Source of the DNA: Acanthaster planci
Taxonomy: Eukaryota; Echinodermata; Asteroidea; Valvatida; Acanthasteridae
DNA: 28,503 bases
Assembly (NCBI RefSeq): GCF_001949145.1
Contig: NW_019091533.1
Span: forward strand, 658,858 to 687,360
Direction: 5' to 3'
Part shown: positions 10,548 to 19,677 of the stretch, piece by piece
Numbering within the stretch: the first letter of the stretch is position 1
Layout of the letters: each line of letters opens with the position of its first letter
Notes under the pieces: generated by a model
What the model was told of the DNA's origin: nothing
Database searches by the model: none
The model's input: the letters and a program-made list of their open reading frames with translations, nothing else
Translations under genes and position numbers: made by a program

Positions 10548-10597
10548 GCACCGTGCACAAGACCTGTCCTGTGGTAGTGAGGGCAAGCTAGCGGTAT

Positions 10598-10830
10598 TAT
10601 GGTAGTCCTGAGGGGACATATAGTTCGCGATTAGTAGTGAATTTTTTGTGACGTCGTGAATAGTTTTGACGATATGTTAAGAATAAATTTACTGGTTGCA
10701 AACTTTGTTGCGAATATTTTTCCATTAACTTGAAGGGTACCATATTTGCCCATGACGTGTATAAATTCACAACGTCGGTCAAATATTTGCGACAAGTCGT
10801 GAATTTGTATATCCCCTCAGGGCTACCATA
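10598..10830. mobile_element. MITE-like element with 23-bp terminal inverted repeats
   Basis: The left end (10598-10620) and the reverse complement of the right end (10808-10830) match at 21 of 23 positions, with a shared CCTGAGGGGA core. Internally, AAATTCAC and GTGAATTT words repeat in opposite orientations, which gives similar short open frames on both strands; those frames are artefacts of the palindrome. No transposase is encoded. Target-site duplication is not clear, so the exact ends may shift by a few bases. Confidence 0.6.
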
Positions 10831-11686
10831 TGTTATTGCACCAATTTCGTGGGGACCGAAAAGTTTTCGGGACATGTCTGTACAACTCGGTCCTCAGGGT
10901 CCCGATTTACCTTGAAAAAGAAACTGTCCCCACAAGGCGGTAGAGGCTTGCCCACAGTCGCTGCTCCGAAATGGATTTACGCACCGTTTTAAACCTCTTT
11001 TCAAAGGCTGAGCACTCTATTCTTTGCGTTTAAGTAAATTCCCTAGACGAAGATTTGTCTCATTAGTAGTATTCCTTAACCAAACACGAACAGACTGATA
11101 ACAGTAGATACATGGTTTCTTGCTAATAAAAAAAACCAAAACTTATAATTCAATAGTCGGCAACCTGCTACCTTGAAGCCACCGTACTCTCAGTGCAGCA
11201 GGCGGAAACGGGTTTCCCATTTCCCAAGCATGTCGGAACCTTTATATTCCCCAAATCATGTTAACCCAGACGGGGGTGCCCGAACACTGTAGGTCATGGC
11301 CGTACGATTTGCAAATAAAGAGCAGAATGGGTCTTTGTTGACACACTCCGCACCTTGTACCTACTCATGCACTTGTAATTTTATGGTACTCTTTGCAATG
11401 GTTATACGTTTTATTATTGAACGTTTTCTACACCTTGCCCTGCTCTACGCGGAAAAGCCTTAGAATATCCATGAACAGGGGTTTCCCTCTGCGCTATACA
11501 CAGCACCACCCTGACAGCCGTAAAGTGATACACGACATCTAACACTGGTTACTTTCACAAGGTTAATTCGTACTGTAATATGCAATCTCGAGGGATGTAC
11601 ATTAATTCGAGAAAATCATTAATTGCATTTCAATTAGCTGCTTGTGAGAGGTGTGGATGGCAATGTCTAAATAGAATTTGACCCGT
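10831..11686. other. Intergenic DNA, nothing assigned
   Basis: No exon recognised. A stretch near 11289-11360 (GGTCATGG-C-GTACGATT followed by TTGTTGACACA) weakly resembles 16909-16985 and 26845-26925 upstream of receptors B and C, and may be a third, very diverged copy. Confidence 0.35.
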
Positions 11687-13468
11687 GGTACATGTTCAGA
11701 TTTTTGAAATCCGGTTAGCATATTCCTAAACGCATAATAAAAACGTGTCACGGGTTAACGTGGTTTTTTTTTAAGTTAGAACAAAAAGTGCTTAGAAATG
11801 TATTAAACCCTATGCGCCTTTTTAGAGGGCAGAGTACCCCTACGAAGGCATCGGCATCCTGCCCTCCCAGACAGCAACAAACGATAAACAGTACAGCAGA
11901 AATGCCGCATCTGAATATAGCCCAAAGTAAACATTACGGTCCTAGACTCCCTATTGCGAAGGAACTATTTTTACACTGGAACGCGAGAAACTGCAAGACA
12001 ACAGATATAAACGCACCAAAAGTAACCTCACAAAAAAAGTATACAGATCGGGCACATTTGCATTTGGGAAATTGAGTTTCTGTATTTTAGAAGCAAGTAG
12101 TTACATCCTGCGCAGTAAATTTGCGAATTTTTGTTTTACAATGAATTTTTGTTTACAATGTCAAACATGCAGATTTCTGAGCGTGGTTGGATTCAAAACT
12201 CTCGAAGTAAGCCGAAACATTGAAATTTCAATCAGACAATGATTCCACAACTATTCTTGAGATGACCGTTCAATTCCCATGCCTATAGCAAGTTTCTTAA
12301 TTACTCTCCAGAGCTCTCGGAGAGCACTGCGCTGATACTAATAATACAGGGGCAATTAAAATCTTATGAGCCGATTATCTGTTTACAATGCCACTGCTGT
12401 CACCTATCTCAGTTTTCAAAGAATCATGAATGTCACTGAATGCTGGTGGAAACCTCGTACAGTATATAGCAGACTGAATAGTCATGATTTGGACTAGGTT
12501 TGTAAAGTCGTGTCGTAAGTTGGAGATTTGACGGGAGTGAGTCTGCCCTGGACAGCGAAGATGGAGTTCTGGGGCAGTGTACAACAGTTAACATTTACCT
12601 ATTATTTTACTTCCTCATGGGACAGTTGGAATTCTTGGCTTCATTTTTATCCAAAAAAATGTCCTGGTTTCGATTGGAATTTATCAAGGAAGCATGCGTG
12701 GATATTTTCGACAGGGATAGAATATTTTCTATTTTCTATTATAACAAAATAATAGCAACGTCTGGACACAATATACATGCACACAAAAAAATTACGTGTT
12801 AAAGCTGACCTTATCATAAAAAAGCTTACAGTCAAATAAAAAACATTAAGTTTAAGGCTATATACAAGGTCAGTATACACATCTACGTATATGTATTATA
12901 TAATTAACTTTTACCGGCAAAAACCGTGTTAAGTGTGGAAAGGTATGAGATGTCCTCTGGACTCCTCTCAAAACCACTACCTCAACGGTGGAACAAAGAG
13001 AGCAGTTGCAGACAATTGCATAACGGCAGCTGTGTCACGACTACAGCTGAAGAAACTCATGTACCCATGCATGCCACTATTAAACGGTCTGTGTCGTTAT
13101 TGTTGCCAGTACTCGCGTGATATTTTGTTTAGCCGTAGCCGTCATAACTACGGAGAACCTGAAAGCCATTAGTGATCAAACAGTGCTTTCTATTGTATAC
13201 AAAATCCACCGTGATTTATAGGCAAAAGATGCGTGCTTAATTTTCACGTAAATCTAAATAATAATTAATTAGCCCTATCAACAATGGTGACGCAATTTCC
13301 CGGACCAACGTACATGTATTAAAGAAACTGAAACGCAAGATGTGCATCGAGAAGAAATTCAGTGCGTCATGCAAACGTCATCACACAATGCTCATCAGAA
13401 TTCTATATGTTAAGTCTTTAATTTCCTCGTGCGTCTCAGAGGTGCATGGTGCTTATTACTGACCACCA
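11687..13468. other. 3' flank of receptor B
   Basis: No independent gene is supported; the open frames here are not preserved in the homologous 22.0-23.5 kb DNA. A possible minus-strand poly(A) signal ATTAAA lies at 13422-13417, about 47 bases past the receptor B stop, and is absent from the corresponding place in copy C. Its use is unproven. Confidence 0.35.
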
Positions 13469-15718
13469 CTAACAGACTGGTTCATATTCTTCATCTTTGT
13501 TCTGCTGTGCAAGTTCCTGGTAGACTTGAGGGGGGTCGGTGTTCCGAACGGGGACTTCATAAACTTCTTCTCCACCTGGCCTGTTGGTTGCAGACTCGCA
13601 CTGGTCATCATTGACTTTATTGACGTAGCCTCCGTCTGAGTGAGAGGCCTTTCTATGGTGGAAGCTGACAGTGGGTTCTGGATGAGGCGGCCCAGAAGCG
13701 GTCAAATTGGTCTGGTCTCCCTTTCTGTAGCGCCGTCTGAGGAAAATGACCAGGACGGCAACAATGAACGTAACAATAAGGGTGAGAAACATGGTGGGGA
13801 GAACGGAAGCAGCTAAAGAGGTTGAAGACTCCAGGTCCTGGATAACAGTAAGGCTGATCACCGCTCGGTCCATTTTACCCAGGGTATTTCGAGCCATACA
13901 CGTGTATACCCCTTGATCGGATATCTGAACCGAAATAATAAGCAAGGTCATGTCTGAGGAAATGACAAATCGTCCATGTCCTTCGTCTGATATCACCATG
14001 TCGTTCGGATCAAGCCATGTTATGTTAGGGGCGGGTATGCCACTCGCCGTGCATAATAAAGTCGCTGTCCGGCCGACCCTGACGTTGAGTTGGTTCTCTT
14101 TAATCATGACCTTTGGAGGACTGCAGGAGAAGTCATGTACGCCCAAGTTTGTAATCACTGCTCCAGAGTACCGCGGTGGACCTTGACATCGAGGGAAAAC
14201 AGACGGGGGGTTATTGAGAAGCCAGTCGCGTAGACCCGTCAATCGGCAGTCACACTGAAGAGGGTTGCCTTCAAGCTCAAGTCTGGAGAGCGCTCTGTTT
14301 TTGCCAGTAAGAGAGTCACCAGGAACCACTTCGATCTGATTTAAACGAATATCGAGTATTATCAAGCTTTCGCAATGGCCCAGTATAGAACTGATGTCAG
14401 CCAGGGAATTTTCAGTTAAAGAGACGTTCTCTAAATCACTGAAAAGGTTACAGTTGGTGATATCAAAACGTTCCAGTTCATTTTGAGAAAAGTCTATGGT
14501 GGTAAGTCTAGGCATGTGTCGAAACATCACCGAGTGGACGTAAAGCAGTCGATTCCCAGCGAGATGCAGACGTTCAAGTGAATCCAGACCGGTGAAGTAA
14601 TCGGGATGTAAGACGGAGATTTGGTTGTTGGTGATGGATAGCTCCACTAATTCAGCTTGACTGAGAAATATTCCACCGAGCAAAGACGTCAGGGCGTTGT
14701 CATCGAGATACAGAGACTGCAGCATAGTGAGCTGACTCAGAGCTGACGGAGAGATGAACAACAGTCGATTGTTTGCTAAATGGAGCTCCGTCAGGTTGAC
14801 AAATCCTTGTAGAGTTGTAGAGGACAAGTTGGCCAACAGGTTGTCATCTGCATGTAAAATCTCAAGACCTTCTGCCCAGTCTGGTTGTATCAGGGAATCG
14901 AACGAGTTGTTCCTAATGTCAAGTTTCTCCATCAAGCTATTTTCACGTTCAAACAAACGGAATCCGTTATCCAGTTCATGTAAGCCATTGCTGGCTAGGA
15001 TCAGCTCACCAGGAGTTCGGGCTTCTAAATATCGGACTCTGTTATGACTCAGAGAGAGTAGGCCTATTTGTACATCTCGAAATATGTAAAGTTGGGATAT
15101 TTTATTGTGATCTAGTAAAAGGGTCCGATTTCCAGATGAAACAAATCGATAAATGTAAACGGAAATATACGTTATTCGGTTGAACCGCAAGCTAACATAT
15201 GAAGGGAAAACAGAGGACCCAAATGTGCCAACTCGAAAGGTTTGCAGTTCATTTGAATCAGCAGAAAAGCGCCTCAAACGTTGACAATATGGAAAGTCGT
15301 ATAAACTATTGATCAGGTTGTTGTCCAGCGATAAATCTTCAAGAGACTCGAGCCTACATGAATAGCCCAATTGCACAATGGCGTTATGTTGAACCGACAG
15401 TTTCTTTAGGCTTTCCATCTCAGTTGACGTCATAAGTGGCGTCACATCGGATATATTGTTGTAGTCAAGGTAGAGTTCAACCAATCTTGTGAATGTCCTG
15501 TTGAAATCGGCTGGTTCCAGTATCGTTATGTTGTTATGGCTAAGATCCATGACGAGGGAGTCTGGGTAGTTGACGGGGATGCAGTCCAGATTGCGGGAGG
15601 AGCAGTCAGCCTTACCAGTTACCCGGTCATATGTGCATTGCGCATGGCAGGGTGATGACTGAGCGATTCTAATGGACGCTCCAATACACAACAGGAACGT
15701 AAACAAAGCCATCGCCAT
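13469..15718 (-). CDS. LRR-Ig type I transmembrane receptor B with ITAM-like tail
   Basis: The 749-residue product is a predicted surface receptor with the same plan as receptor A. It has a signal peptide (1-21), LRR N-cap (24-56), about 19 LRRs (to about 480) and LRR C-cap (485-532). The Ig domain (about 534-627) has C556, W568 and C607 within DQGVYTC; a transmembrane helix follows at about 636-660, then a basic stop-transfer RRRYRK and an 89-residue tail. The tail has four tyrosines: YVNK (698, a YxN Grb2-type site), YEVP (720), YQEL (733) and YEPV (745). The last two form YxxL-x8-YxxV, close to an ITAM. The open frame continues 74 codons upstream, but the ATG at 15718 directly follows TTGCAG, precedes the signal peptide, and matches the start in receptors A and C. 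Signalling through this tail is inferred, not shown. Confidence 0.92.
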   Translation of the reverse strand: MAMALFTFLLCIGASIRIAQSSPCHAQCTYDRVTGKADCSSRNLDCIPVNYPDSLVMDLSHNNITILEPADFNRTFTRLVELYLDYNNISDVTPLMTSTEMESLKKLSVQHNAIVQLGYSCRLESLEDLSLDNNLINSLYDFPYCQRLRRFSADSNELQTFRVGTFGSSVFPSYVSLRFNRITYISVYIYRFVSSGNRTLLLDHNKISQLYIFRDVQIGLLSLSHNRVRYLEARTPGELILASNGLHELDNGFRLFERENSLMEKLDIRNNSFDSLIQPDWAEGLEILHADDNLLANLSSTTLQGFVNLTELHLANNRLLFISPSALSQLTMLQSLYLDDNALTSLLGGIFLSQAELVELSITNNQISVLHPDYFTGLDSLERLHLAGNRLLYVHSVMFRHMPRLTTIDFSQNELERFDITNCNLFSDLENVSLTENSLADISSILGHCESLIILDIRLNQIEVVPGDSLTGKNRALSRLELEGNPLQCDCRLTGLRDWLLNNPPSVFPRCQGPPRYSGAVITNLGVHDFSCSPPKVMIKENQLNVRVGRTATLLCTASGIPAPNITWLDPNDMVISDEGHGRFVISSDMTLLIISVQISDQGVYTCMARNTLGKMDRAVISLTVIQDLESSTSLAASVLPTMFLTLIVTFIVAVLVIFLRRRYRKGDQTNLTASGPPHPEPTVSFHHRKASHSDGGYVNKVNDDQCESATNRPGGEEVYEVPVRNTDPPQVYQELAQQNKDEEYEPVC

Positions 15719-15751
15719 CTGCAATAGATTATCAAACAAACAATAAATGCT
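15719..15751 (-). other. Splice acceptor abutting receptor B start
   Basis: Read on the minus strand the sequence is TTGTTTGATAATCTATTGCAG followed immediately by ATGGCGATGG. The same bases occur before the receptor C start. Placement of the AG directly against the ATG matches receptor A, so a conserved 5' UTR intron is the simplest reading. Confidence 0.6.
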
Positions 15752-16438
15752 CTGGCATACTGTCAGTTGATGAAAAAAATTAATCAAAATGTATTCTGAT
15801 TTCTTAACTGAGCCTATGAGGACAGTAAGAGGTTTGTGTACATCCAAGATAAACACAAACTTAAACAAATAGTTCCGCTGCAAACATATTAAACTATAGG
15901 TCAGTTTCTGAAGCTGTCCTAAAAATAAACAAACGGTCAAATTCGAAATAGATAGTGACCTTAACTTACGAAGGTTACCTGATTCAGTGTCTAAAAAGTG
16001 GGTTTCACAGATTGGCTACAGTTTGTGATGTTTAAATACATTTCGAATCCAAGTCAAACCGTCACTGACGAAATTACATGTATGCAAATCAAAAAAATCC
16101 AAAGTGACTGGGGCAGAAATTATTATCCGCATCGGCATCACAAAAAATTATAACAACTGCGGTGTATTTCTGAAAAAGATTCCTGAAAGTCACCTTCCTG
16201 TTATTTTATTAGACTTCTTACTTCATAGAGAATTTCGAGCCGCTTCCGTCTTTCTCGTCTGATACGACTGAAAACGCAGACAATTCAAAGGAACAGATCG
16301 AAAAATGTAATAGGAAGACAGCTTTCCTGAAATTTATCGATTTCTCATAAGATCCCCTTTTAAAATCAAGAACATCATAAATACGTCGATACTAGTACTT
16401 TCATAAAGTGAAATTGATGTCCAATACCTTTTTCACTG

Positions 16439-16476
<38 letters not shown>

Positions 16477-17203
16477 GACCACTCAGACAAGATTTGTGTC
16501 TGGTTGCAAATGTCGACCCGAAGAGAAGTGGAACTTTAAAGTACAGCGATCCTGAACTCTTCAGCCAAGAGGTGTTCGATTGTTACAGAGATCCGTTTGT
16601 CAAATTTAATACAAAAGAGGGCAGGTTCCTACTTTACATCTAACAGCAGCTTACACGTCTGTGCACTGCGAAAACAGCACCGTTCATATCAATAAATCGC
16701 GTAAAATGAAGCATGCAACGTAAATCCCGCCCGTAAAACCCAAGAATTCAAAACCGTGTCATCTCATAGCGTCCGTACTTATTGCAATATCAAACGGAAA
16801 TGAGCTACATGTGCTTTTTCCCAAGCATTGAAATGTTAAATTTCGTTTGTCTTTTGAATGCGTTCACCGGAGCGCAGAGCCTTGTATATCTTCCAAGAAT
16901 AGCATGCTTGAGGTCATGGACGCACGATTATTCTGTGAGCTTGGAGTGTAAAGCCAAAATGCTTCCTTATTGACACATACTGCACCGCGTATTAATGTAC
17001 AAATCCAACACAATACTATTGCGATTGACGAAATTTCCCCTCGACTTGAATCTAAGCCCGAAGTCAGTATTCTACCACCGGTTTTTTTTTCGGGTCATTG
17101 TGCAAACGGAAATATACATGACATGTACACGTATATGAAATAGATGTATTTTTATGACCCAGTGACAAGTTTGCCCTAAAAGTTTAACAGCGTCAACTTG
17201 TGG
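15752..17203. other. 5' flank of receptor B
   Basis: Should contain the receptor B promoter and non-coding first exon, but neither can be placed. Blocks conserved with the receptor C flank include CTGTGCACTGCGAAAACAGC (near 16659) and GTCTGATACGACTGAAAACG (near 16257); these are the best candidates for shared control sequence. No other gene was recognised. Confidence 0.4.
16439..16476. repeat. (CT)n microsatellite
   Basis: About 38 bases of CT dinucleotides with one CTTT interruption. The homologous place upstream of receptor C (near 26410) lacks the run, so it expanded in this copy or was lost in the other. Confidence 0.95.
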
Positions 17204-17252
17204 TTTTGTGCAAGACGTCATATTGCTCATCCCCATTCATTAAATAAAATTT

Positions 17253-18576
17253 CTTGCGTTTCATAATTCAACCGGATAACAAATGTTAACACTGCCCCAA
17301 CATCGACCGGGATTTATAATTAGACCTTATTTGGATCACAACGAGGTAAGTCAAGTGGGCTAGAGGGGTTACCCCATCGACCGATTTTACATGCTGGTGA
17401 CAACATCCCGGCCAACCCGTTCTCGAAAATCCTGAAAGGATTTGTCAATCTAAAGGAGCTCCATCTTGCAAGCAATCGACTCTTGTTCGTCTCTTCGACC
17501 GCTTTGAGTCATCTCACCATGCTACGGTCTCTGTATCTCGATGGCAACTTCCTGACGTCACTGCTACATGTAGGTGGAATATTTCTCAGCCAAGCTGAAT
17601 TCGTGGAACTTTCCATCACTAACAACCAACTCTCATTCTTACATCCCGATTACTTTATCGGTCTGAACTCGCTGGAACGTCTGCATCTCACTGGGAATCG
17701 ACTGATTTACGTCCACTCGGGGATGTTTCGACAGATGCCCCGACTAAACACCATGGATGTCTCCCAAAATGAACTGAATGTTTTTGATAGCACAAATTGC
17801 AGCTTTCTCAACCATTTACAGAAATTCGTTCTTGCTCACAATTCAGTCCATGATATCACCTGCATATTGGTCATTGTGACAGCGTGGTAATGCTGGACCT
17901 GAGTTTCAATCAAATCAAAGTAGTTCCCGGTGACGCTCTCCACACTTGAGCTTGAAGGCAACCCTCTTCAGTGTGCCTGCCGGTTGACGGGTCTACGCGA
18001 CTGGCTTCTCAATAATCCCCCGTCTGCTCTCCCTCGATGTCAAGGTCCATCGCGGTACTCTGACGTAGTGGTTACTGACTTGGACATACATGACTTCTCT
18101 TGCAGTCCTCCAAAAGCCATGATTGGTGAGAATCGTCTAACCTTGACAGTCGGTCAGACACCAACTTTTTCGTGCACGGCAACTGGTGTATCCGTCCCAA
18201 ACATGACTCGGCTGAACGCCAACGGCACAGTGATATATGGTGATACTCTACGCAAGGCAGATTCTTTATGTCAGATGACATGATTTCAAATATCACTTCG
18301 ATTGAAATATCCGATCAAGGAACATTCACATGTTTAAGTCAAAATCCCATGGATTATGAGGACAGAGCTGTGATCAGCGCTACCGTTATAAAATCAAATC
18401 CAACGGTTGGTGCTGTTCTCCCCACCATGTTTGTCATCATTGTTGTCACCCTCACTGTCGTTTCCTTGGTTATACCTAGAGGGGCTTCGCGTAAAATGAG
18501 CACGAAAAATTGCAACCCCGTCGCTACCGACGTGCCATTCAGGAACAATCTAATCGGCAGGTTGTCTAAAGCGTAA
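17253..18576 (+). pseudogene. Truncated, decayed LRR-Ig receptor D (A-type)
   Basis: This is closest to receptor A, with long stretches nearly identical (17440-17830 against 6670-7060). It begins mid-LRR at the equivalent of A residue ~178, so the signal peptide, N-cap and first LRRs are missing. About 200 bp of A (roughly 6413-6614) are deleted at 17386. Further lesions: a 1-bp deletion near 17867, a ~23-bp deletion near 17932 and a frame-shifting indel near 18220-18260. Because the first two sum to 24 bp, the LRR C-cap returns to frame. The Ig tryptophan is lost (TWLD becomes TRLN) and one C-cap cysteine is Ala (QCDC to QCAC). The transmembrane VLPTMF segment is recognisable, but the tail diverges after it. 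A functional product is very unlikely. Confidence 0.9.
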
Positions 18577-18732
18577 GGACGCCCTCACTTTAACACCCAC
18601 TTCTGATTGGTTGCTCGACAGCAGGCGGGCATCCTTTGCTGCGGTATAAGTTTAGCGTGAGTACGCGATGCGCTGCCACAGAGTTTCACGCATCTGACAT
18701 GTAATGTACACAGCTACCAAATAAGCAATGGC
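18577..18732. other. Spacer between relic D and transposase fragments
   Basis: No feature recognised beyond an open frame that continues into the acidic segment described next. Confidence 0.35.
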
Positions 18733-18882
18733 CAAAACACTGAAAACGAAGACACTTTGCACGAACTGTTGGCCGAAAGCGACTCCGACATGTCGTCTTC
18801 CGATACTAGCGATGCCAGTGGTATGGACGACGGTGAAGATGATTTCTTGGCAGCAGCAAAGCCCTATTATGGGCGCGGGTGA
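18733..18882 (+). mobile_element. Acidic Ser/Asp-rich segment, possible piggyBac-type N-terminus
   Basis: The frame reads from QNTENEDTLHELLAESDSD through SSSDTSDASG and DDGEDDFLAAAKPYYGRG before a stop at 18880. Long acidic Ser/Asp stretches like this are typical of the poorly conserved N-terminal part of piggyBac-family (PGBD) transposases. On its own the composition is not diagnostic; the assignment leans on the fragment 600 bp downstream. Confidence 0.4.
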
Positions 18883-19474
18883 TGGATCAAAGTCGGACCT
18901 GAAGTCATGGCGGAAACACAAGAATACAGCATCTGAATTTACAAGTGAGCAGTCTGATGAAGATGTCGTTCATTCCACAATTTCCCACCTAAGTGTTCGA
19001 AACAATGCATAGTTAGCTTCTGGTGCAGTTCATTGATGTCAGTCCGCGAGGGGTGGGAACTTATACCCCAACCCCCCAAAAAAATATTAATCAGTAGGCT
19101 TGCCTAGCGCGGAATAGGCCACTGGTGCAATAACTGACGTTTGAAAAGCATTATAGATTTGGATGACAAGAAAGAGCCCAGCCCTATCAGAGAAGTGTAC
19201 CTGCAAAACATTAATATATTTGAATAATTGTTCTATACTCCAATTCATGCCATCCTCTTCTGACAGCATTGCATTATTGATTTGGGATGAAGACACATGT
19301 ATTTATAAACTTCAAAGTCGGCTGAGAAGAAAAGTCTTGGAAATCTCTTCCAACCACACATTTTTTTGTCATGGACAAAAATAATCCCGGTGATTATCAG
19401 GCAGCAGGAGGTACAACCCTAATGCCATACATGTTCCTTAGCAACCTAATGGGCTTTCCTTGTTTATCTCACAG

Positions 19475-19677
19475 GCCACACCGGAGCGACACAATTTGAA
19501 GAATGGATGGACTTGACGCCAATGCAAATCTTCCAGTTATTTTTCTCGCAAGTGGTGTGGGAGCCACTGGTCACTGAGCTTTACAGTCACTTCATGTCTA
19601 CGTCATATGCTGTATTATTCATGACCGTACCCGGCTTGCGCCCAGATAGTGTCTCCCGATTTCAAGCTGCAGCCTAG
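19475..19677 (+). mobile_element. piggyBac-like transposase fragment (relic)
   Basis: The frame reads HTGATQFEEWMDLTPMQIFQ, then LFFSQVVWEPLVTELYSHF, before losing resemblance and stopping at 19675. The pattern LTP-x3-F-x-LFF-x(5)-L/V-x-E resembles the start of the DDE_Tnp_1_7 (piggyBac) domain, where a TNRYA-like segment normally follows; here it reads LYSHF. The catalytic region is absent. A splice acceptor-like pyrimidine tract ending CTCACAG lies directly upstream, which could mean a captured exon or chance. An inactive remnant is the best reading; no database comparison could be done. Confidence 0.5.

Larger units (their letters stand above)
11687..17203. repeat. Segmental duplication, copy 1 (carries receptor B)
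   Basis: Both flanks of receptor B align in the same orientation with the flanks of receptor C. At the left, TGGTACATGTTCAG (near 11687) pairs with 22031. Mid-left, GTGGAAAGGTATGAG (about 12935) pairs with about 22900. At the right, CTCGTCTGATACGACTGAAA (16255-16274) pairs with 26253-26272. The match ends at CGTC-(A/G)-ACTTG near 17191 and 27130. Flanking DNA is clearly diverged, with indels, while parts of the coding exon are almost identical. A ~5.5 kb unit was therefore duplicated some time ago. Confidence 0.85.

Noticed and set aside
13950-15047. Plus-strand open frames inside receptor B (and similar antisense frames inside A, C and D)
   Set aside because: They are antisense shadows of conserved LRR/Ig codons and show no independent domain.
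15719-15940. 74-codon N-terminal extension of receptor B
   Set aside because: The extension precedes a signal peptide and crosses a splice acceptor; the homologous DNA upstream of C encodes a different peptide beyond the acceptor, so it is intron read as protein.
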